A stretch of DNA of 10,444 nt, from assembly GCA_051881715.1 (NCBI GenBank), contig JBJEQK010000116.1:1-10444 (forward strand), read 5' to 3'. This DNA comes from UBA1425 sp051881715 (GTDB lineage Bacteria > Bacillota > Clostridia > Oscillospirales > Acutalibacteraceae). Positions within the stretch are counted from its first letter, which is position 1. The number at the start of each line of letters is the position of its first letter. The notes beneath the pieces are model-generated. The model saw only the letters and a program-made list of their open reading frames with translations. It ran no database searches and had not been told where the DNA came from. Of the stretch, positions 6,696-10,444 are shown in pieces. A program made the translations under genes and the position numbers.

Positions 6696-6740
6696 AACGC
6701 CCGCATCCCCTCCTTTGCGACGGGAATGCGGGCGTTTTTA
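6696..6740 (+). terminator. Strong intrinsic terminator of the tail-protein gene
   Basis: AACGCCCGCAT (6696-6706) pairs perfectly with ATGCGGGCGTT (6726-6736). After one mismatch, CCC (6708-6710) pairs with GGG (6722-6724) around a short loop. The stem runs into TTTTT (6735-6739). It begins about 40 bases after the stop codon at 6655 and points along the plus strand; there is no T-run on the minus side. Confidence 0.9.
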
Positions 6741-6755
6741 CAGCAAGAAATAAAC

Positions 6756-6810
6756 ACAGATGGATTCACAGCGCTTTACAGCACGGCAAAATCCATCTGT
6801 TTTTTGTATT
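6756..6810. terminator. Hairpin terminator between convergent units, arms shared with the 86-119 terminator
   Basis: ACAGATGGATT (6756-6766) and AATCCATCTGT (6790-6800) are perfect 11-base inverted arms around a 23-base loop. On the plus strand the stem is followed by TTTTTTGTATTTT, so it could be a second stop for the tail gene. On the minus strand it is followed by GTTTATTTCTT, weaker but usable for the GH2 operon, whose stop codon is at 6817. No other terminator for that operon is visible before the tail gene. Confidence 0.75.
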
Positions 6811-6816
6811 TTCCAA

Positions 6817-9042
6817 TCAGGGCTTGGGGATTTTTCGGAGCTGTTCATTGAGGGCGAGTAGCTCTTCCTTGGTAAACTGTATATCCATCATGCCCAGCAT
6901 GGACAGCAGGCGCAGCACGGTGAAGCCGCCCATCATCTGCATCATGCCCTCGTTCATCTCGAACCCGGCGGCCTGTTTGCCGCCCAGCTTGGCGAACAGG
7001 CCGGCAAACAGCTGCATCCCCGCCGCAGAAGCCAGAACATCGCCCATCTTGGAATTCAGGGACAACATTCCCTCAGTCTCTTGGATGTCGAACCAGTTGA
7101 GCACGGCGCCTTTTTCCACAAGGCGGTATTTGTCGTTGAATTTCTCGACCTTGCGCAAAACGGCGGTGTCCTCGCAGTCGCCGGCTTTGGCGACAAGGGT
7201 GGATGTGCCCTTGTTGGGAACCTCGAAATAGAAAAAGTGTTCCCCACTGCGCTGTTTGCCGAGGCTTTGTCCATTCACAAACAGCTCCACCTCGGGCAGG
7301 TTGGAATAAACGGTGACCTTCGTCACGTCCTCCACCCTGTCCACGTACCGTTTGCCGCAGATGTGCACGAAGGGCTCGTCGGACAGCCACGCCTTGTAGG
7401 CATAGAAGGCGTCCTTTTTGTACTTTCGGTCAAAGGTGACCAGTCCCTTGTGGTTCTGCCCGTTTTCGCCGCCCTCGGCTCTGGCATCGGCGCCGAAGTC
7501 GAACATATTCCACACATGGGTCGCCCAGATATACTTCCTCGTGAACAGCTGTTTGATCAGCTCCTCGTGGTAATACGCCTGATACTCCTCCGTGTAGTCG
7601 CCCTGCGTGGGGTTGGAGGTGTGCCAGTCGAGGGCTTCACAGCCGTATTCGCTCACGCCAATGGGGATATCGGGAAATTCGGCATGGAATTTATCCAGCC
7701 ACGGTCCGTTCATGGAGGTTTCGCCGCCGTACCAGCCGAAGTAGTGGTTGTAGGAAACCACATCGGGAATCTGAATATACGGGTCGTGGATGTCGCACAT
7801 GGACACCACGGCGACTGCCGTTTTCCGGGTAGGATCCATCTCGTGCACCATGTCGTTGAGCAGGCGATGGTTTTCCAGCAGATCCTCCCCGGAGCCGTTC
7901 ATGGTGATCTCGTTGGACAGTCCCCAGACAACGATGCTGGGATGGTTATAGTTCTGCAAAACAAGCTCTTTCATCTGGGAGACGGTGTTCTCCCTGCCGG
8001 CGGGCATATGGTTGGAGATGTAGGGGATCTCCGCCCAGACGACCAGTCCCTTGCGGTCGCACAGGTCGTAGAAGTACTGGTCATGCTGATAATGCGCCAG
8101 ACGGACGGTGGTTGCGCCGACTTCGCAGATGAGGTCAATGTCCTGCTCGTGATGCTCCGGGAGCAGGGCGTTGCCGATGCCCCATCTGTCCTGGTGGCGG
8201 GAAACGCCCCGCAGGGGATATTCCTCCCCGTTGAGGATAAAGCCCCGCCGGGGGTCGATCTCGAAGGTGCGGCAGCCGAACGCCGCAGACACGGCGTCAA
8301 GGATTTCCTCGCCGGCTTTCAGCTCCACGACAGCCTTGTACAGATACGGGTCTGTCCGCCCGTGCCAAAGGTGCACATGGTCAAGATGCAGGACAGCGGC
8401 GGTGTCGGACACGGGGGCGGTCTTTTCTGCGAGGATGTTTTCCTCTGCGTCCAAAAGGGTGTAGTGCAGAGTCTGCGCCGCATGGGCATCGGTCAGGAAC
8501 ACTTCCACGGCGACGTCGGCGTCTTTTCCCTGCACCGTGGGCGTGACCTTGATGCCCGGCGCGCCGTAGTAGTCGAGGTCGAAGTGGGATTCGGGCACGC
8601 AGATCAGGGAAACATCTCTGTACAGTCCGCCGTAGAAGGTGAAGTCCGCCATCTGCGGGTAGACGCTCTCACTCGCCGAATTGTCCACGGCGATGGACAG
8701 CACGCATTCCGTTTGCAGTTCATCCGTGATGTTTACACGGAACGTGGAGTAGCCGCCGTCGTGGTGCGCCAGCTTTTTCCCGCCGCTGTACACATCCGCC
8801 GAGGCGTTGGCGCCGCAAATCTCCAGATAGTAGCGCTCCGCCTGCGGCAGTTCCGCTTTGCGGATGGTTTTTTGATAGACGCATCTGCCACGGTAGTAGT
8901 CGTTTTCCCCGTCCTGCCCGTCGATGGCGTTCCATGTGTGGGGAAGGTTGACGATATCCCACTTGTCAGCCGTGGCGGTGACGGTCTCTCCCATGGTTTT
9001 GGAAAAGAACCATTTTCTGTTTAAAGAAACGATCTCTCTCAT
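6817..9042 (-). CDS. Glycoside hydrolase family 2 enzyme (beta-galactosidase/beta-glucuronidase type)
   Basis: The 741-residue enzyme hydrolyses beta-linked sugars by the retaining GH2 mechanism. Domains in order: sugar-binding jelly roll (about 1-150, with LPHTWN and FYGGLYRDV), immunoglobulin-like domain (about 155-260), TIM barrel (about 262-555), and a further beta domain (about 570-630). The barrel opens with RGVSRHQDRWG (278-288). The acid/base is Glu378 in GLSNE and the nucleophile Glu465 in SEYG. An NxK-like motif NHK is at 530-532, where beta-glucuronidases bind the glucuronate carboxylate, but the surrounding sequence is also common in GH2 beta-galactosidases, so the substrate is open. 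The last 100 residues form a Met-rich helical tail. No signal peptide is seen, so it should act in the cytoplasm on sugar brought in by the transporter encoded 12 bases upstream. GGAGG lies 5 bases before the ATG. Confidence 0.93.
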   Translation of the reverse strand: MREIVSLNRKWFFSKTMGETVTATADKWDIVNLPHTWNAIDGQDGENDYYRGRCVYQKTIRKAELPQAERYYLEICGANASADVYSGGKKLAHHDGGYSTFRVNITDELQTECVLSIAVDNSASESVYPQMADFTFYGGLYRDVSLICVPESHFDLDYYGAPGIKVTPTVQGKDADVAVEVFLTDAHAAQTLHYTLLDAEENILAEKTAPVSDTAAVLHLDHVHLWHGRTDPYLYKAVVELKAGEEILDAVSAAFGCRTFEIDPRRGFILNGEEYPLRGVSRHQDRWGIGNALLPEHHEQDIDLICEVGATTVRLAHYQHDQYFYDLCDRKGLVVWAEIPYISNHMPAGRENTVSQMKELVLQNYNHPSIVVWGLSNEITMNGSGEDLLENHRLLNDMVHEMDPTRKTAVAVVSMCDIHDPYIQIPDVVSYNHYFGWYGGETSMNGPWLDKFHAEFPDIPIGVSEYGCEALDWHTSNPTQGDYTEEYQAYYHEELIKQLFTRKYIWATHVWNMFDFGADARAEGGENGQNHKGLVTFDRKYKKDAFYAYKAWLSDEPFVHICGKRYVDRVEDVTKVTVYSNLPEVELFVNGQSLGKQRSGEHFFYFEVPNKGTSTLVAKAGDCEDTAVLRKVEKFNDKYRLVEKGAVLNWFDIQETEGMLSLNSKMGDVLASAAGMQLFAGLFAKLGGKQAAGFEMNEGMMQMMGGFTVLRLLSMLGMMDIQFTKEELLALNEQLRKIPKP

Positions 9043-9054
9043 AAAAGCCTCCGA

Positions 9055-10444
9055 TCACTTATTTTCGCTTTCATGTTTGACTTTCAGCGCCTGCACATTG
9101 GCGTCCACCTGCTCTTTGTGCAAAGGATACCAGAACCACAGCACCGCCGCCAGCAAAAGGAAGCCGACTGCGGGAACCAGAGTAGAGATGGTGAAAATGC
9201 CGTCGGTCACCTTGGGGTCAAAGGCGGTCGCCTGCGTGTAGCCGATCATACTCAAAAGAAGTCCCGTCAGTCCCGAGGAAGCCGCCTGCCCGAGCTTGCG
9301 GGCGAAGGAGTACAGGGCATAGACGGAGCCGTCCTCCCGGATGCCGTTTTTCAGTTCCGCGTAGTCGATGACGTCCGTAATCAGCGCCCAGGACACCATG
9401 GAGAAAATCCCCAGTCCCAGCCACGCCAAGAACTGGAAGGCGACGAACACCCAGACGTTGGCGGGACGCAGAACCAGCAGGACAATGTTGCACCCACCGG
9501 CAAAAATATTGGTGATGACCGAAAGCTCCGCCTTGCCGATCCGGCGGGACAGCGGCTTTGCCACGGCGGCGGCGAGAAGCATTCCCGCACCCATCACCAG
9601 CGTGGAGACCGACTGCGCCTTGGCGTTGCCGTAGTAGTTGGGGAAAACGTAGTTGCACATGGACTGCATCGTCAGCTGCGCCAAAAGCATGACGACGGAG
9701 GCGACGATGATGGAGATCAGCGCGCGGTTTTTGAAAGCGTTGCCGAACATCCTGCCGACGGAGTTTTCCTGTCTCTGCACCTCGGAAACCTCTGCGTGTA
9801 CGCGCTCCTTGGTCATGGCGAAGCAGAGCAGATAGCACACTATGGCGAGCACGGAAAAGATACCGGCGATGAGCGTGAATCTGCCGCCGTTCATGACTTC
9901 GTTTCCGTTCACCTTGTCGTAGACCAGCATGGGAACGCCGGCGGTGACAAAGCCGCCTGCCAGCATACCGCCCATGGTGCGGAAGGTGGACAGGGACTGC
10001 CGGTCGCCGGGGTCAGCGGAAATGGCGGACGCCATGGAGCCGTAGGGGATGTTGACGCCGGTATAGAAAACGGAGCCCCACAGGATATAGGTCACGGCGA
10101 GGAAGGCGACCTTCACGCCGTAGGAAATGCCGGCAAGGGAGCTTTGGTACATGAGAAAGGACATGATCGCCACGGGGCCGCACATCCGCAAAAGCCACGG
10201 ACGGAACTTCCCGTTTTTGGTGGGACGGCTGCGGTCCACGATCCGACCCATGGCCACATCCGTAAAGGCGTCCACAAATCTGGCCGCCATCATGATGACG
10301 CCGACGACGCCTGCACTGACGCCCATGACGTCGGTGTAAAACTTGAGCAAAAAGCTGGAGGAAAGGATAAAGGTAAAATCATTGCCCAAGTCGCCGAACA
10401 TATAGCCCAGCTTATCCTTGATGCCAAAGGGAGGGATGGTTTTT
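9055..10444 (-). CDS. GPH-family sugar:cation symporter (MelB/UidB-like), N-terminus beyond window
   Basis: This is an inner-membrane transporter of the glycoside-pentoside-hexuronide:cation symporter family, which includes MelB, LacS and the glucuronide carrier UidB; about 12 hydrophobic segments are expected and many are visible. The FGDLGNDFTF start region is typical. Counted from the methionine at 10401, Asp44 and Asp48 in RFVDAFTD match the Asp pair (Asp55, Asp59) that binds the cation in MelB. The frame stays open upstream of 10401 to the window end and encodes family-like sequence (PPFGIKDKLGY), so the true start lies outside and the gene is partial. It precedes the GH2 gene with 12 bases between the stop and the next ATG, making an uptake-plus-hydrolysis operon. 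Its promoter is not in the window. Substrate is probably a beta-galactoside or beta-glucuronide, inferred from the neighbour. Confidence 0.93.
   Translation of the reverse strand, partial: KTIPPFGIKDKLGYMFGDLGNDFTFILSSSFLLKFYTDVMGVSAGVVGVIMMAARFVDAFTDVAMGRIVDRSRPTKNGKFRPWLLRMCGPVAIMSFLMYQSSLAGISYGVKVAFLAVTYILWGSVFYTGVNIPYGSMASAISADPGDRQSLSTFRTMGGMLAGGFVTAGVPMLVYDKVNGNEVMNGGRFTLIAGIFSVLAIVCYLLCFAMTKERVHAEVSEVQRQENSVGRMFGNAFKNRALISIIVASVVMLLAQLTMQSMCNYVFPNYYGNAKAQSVSTLVMGAGMLLAAAVAKPLSRRIGKAELSVITNIFAGGCNIVLLVLRPANVWVFVAFQFLAWLGLGIFSMVSWALITDVIDYAELKNGIREDGSVYALYSFARKLGQAASSGLTGLLLSMIGYTQATAFDPKVTDGIFTISTLVPAVGFLLLAAVLWFWYPLHKEQVDANVQALKVKHESENK

Noticed and set aside
5240..6769. 509-codon open frame on the minus strand
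   Set aside because: It is antisense to the tail-protein gene and would run through that gene's terminator; the plus frame has the ribosome binding site, phage-like domains and terminator.
7081..9024. 647-codon open frame on the plus strand
   Set aside because: It is fully antisense to the GH2 gene, has no ribosome binding site or family resemblance, and is a codon-bias shadow.
659..9042. YhcH-family protein as an EbgC-like partner of the GH2 enzyme
   Set aside because: The two genes are about 6 kb apart in different operons separated by a divergent gene, so a subunit relation is not supported by position.

Overview
The window looks like chromosomal DNA from a GC-rich gut Clostridia, most likely Oscillospiraceae/Ruminococcaceae (Faecalibacterium, Subdoligranulum or a Ruminococcus relative). 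This is inferred from GC-rich coding sequence with AT-rich intergenic regions, strong GGAGG-type ribosome binding sites, the Firmicutes YmfF/YmfH-type M16 pair, a YqeG phosphatase, a Gram-positive-type LexA site and a GPH-transporter/GH2 sugar operon. The genus is not proven.

Left part (about 80-4690, minus strand): a five-gene operon reads from a TTGACA/TATAAA promoter at 4662-4689 towards a terminator at 79-124. The order is an inactive M16-family subunit (YmfF-like), an active M16 metalloprotease with HFLEH (YmfH-like), prolipoprotein diacylglyceryl transferase (lgt), a YhcH/YjgK/YiaL cupin-like protein, and a YqeG-type HAD phosphatase. The junctions overlap or abut (ATGACTGA, TAAATG, ATGA, and an AAAGGAGG site spanning a stop), so the genes are probably translationally coupled. 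The last gene seems to start at a non-canonical ATT codon. The operon mixes envelope and lipoprotein functions with proteolysis.

Middle part (about 4700-6740, plus strand): a single divergent gene encodes a 606-residue protein built like a phage baseplate/tail-fibre or receptor-binding protein. It has a BppU-like N-terminal domain and three HxHxN motifs. No other phage gene is visible. A GAAC-N4-GTTC palindrome, matching the Gram-positive LexA (SOS) box, lies against its likely -10 element, and a strong terminator follows the gene. This self-contained, apparently SOS-controlled orphan tail-protein unit is the most interesting item in the window.

Right part (about 6741-10444, minus strand): a GPH-family sugar:cation symporter (cut by the window end) is followed after 11 bases by a cytoplasmic glycoside hydrolase family 2 enzyme with both catalytic glutamates, an NxK-like motif and an unusual Met-rich helical C-terminal tail. 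Together they look like a beta-galactoside or beta-glucuronide uptake and hydrolysis operon. The terminator-like hairpin between this operon and the tail gene has the same 9-base arms as the terminator at the left end of the window.

I saw no rRNA, tRNA, CRISPR array, transposase or integrase.
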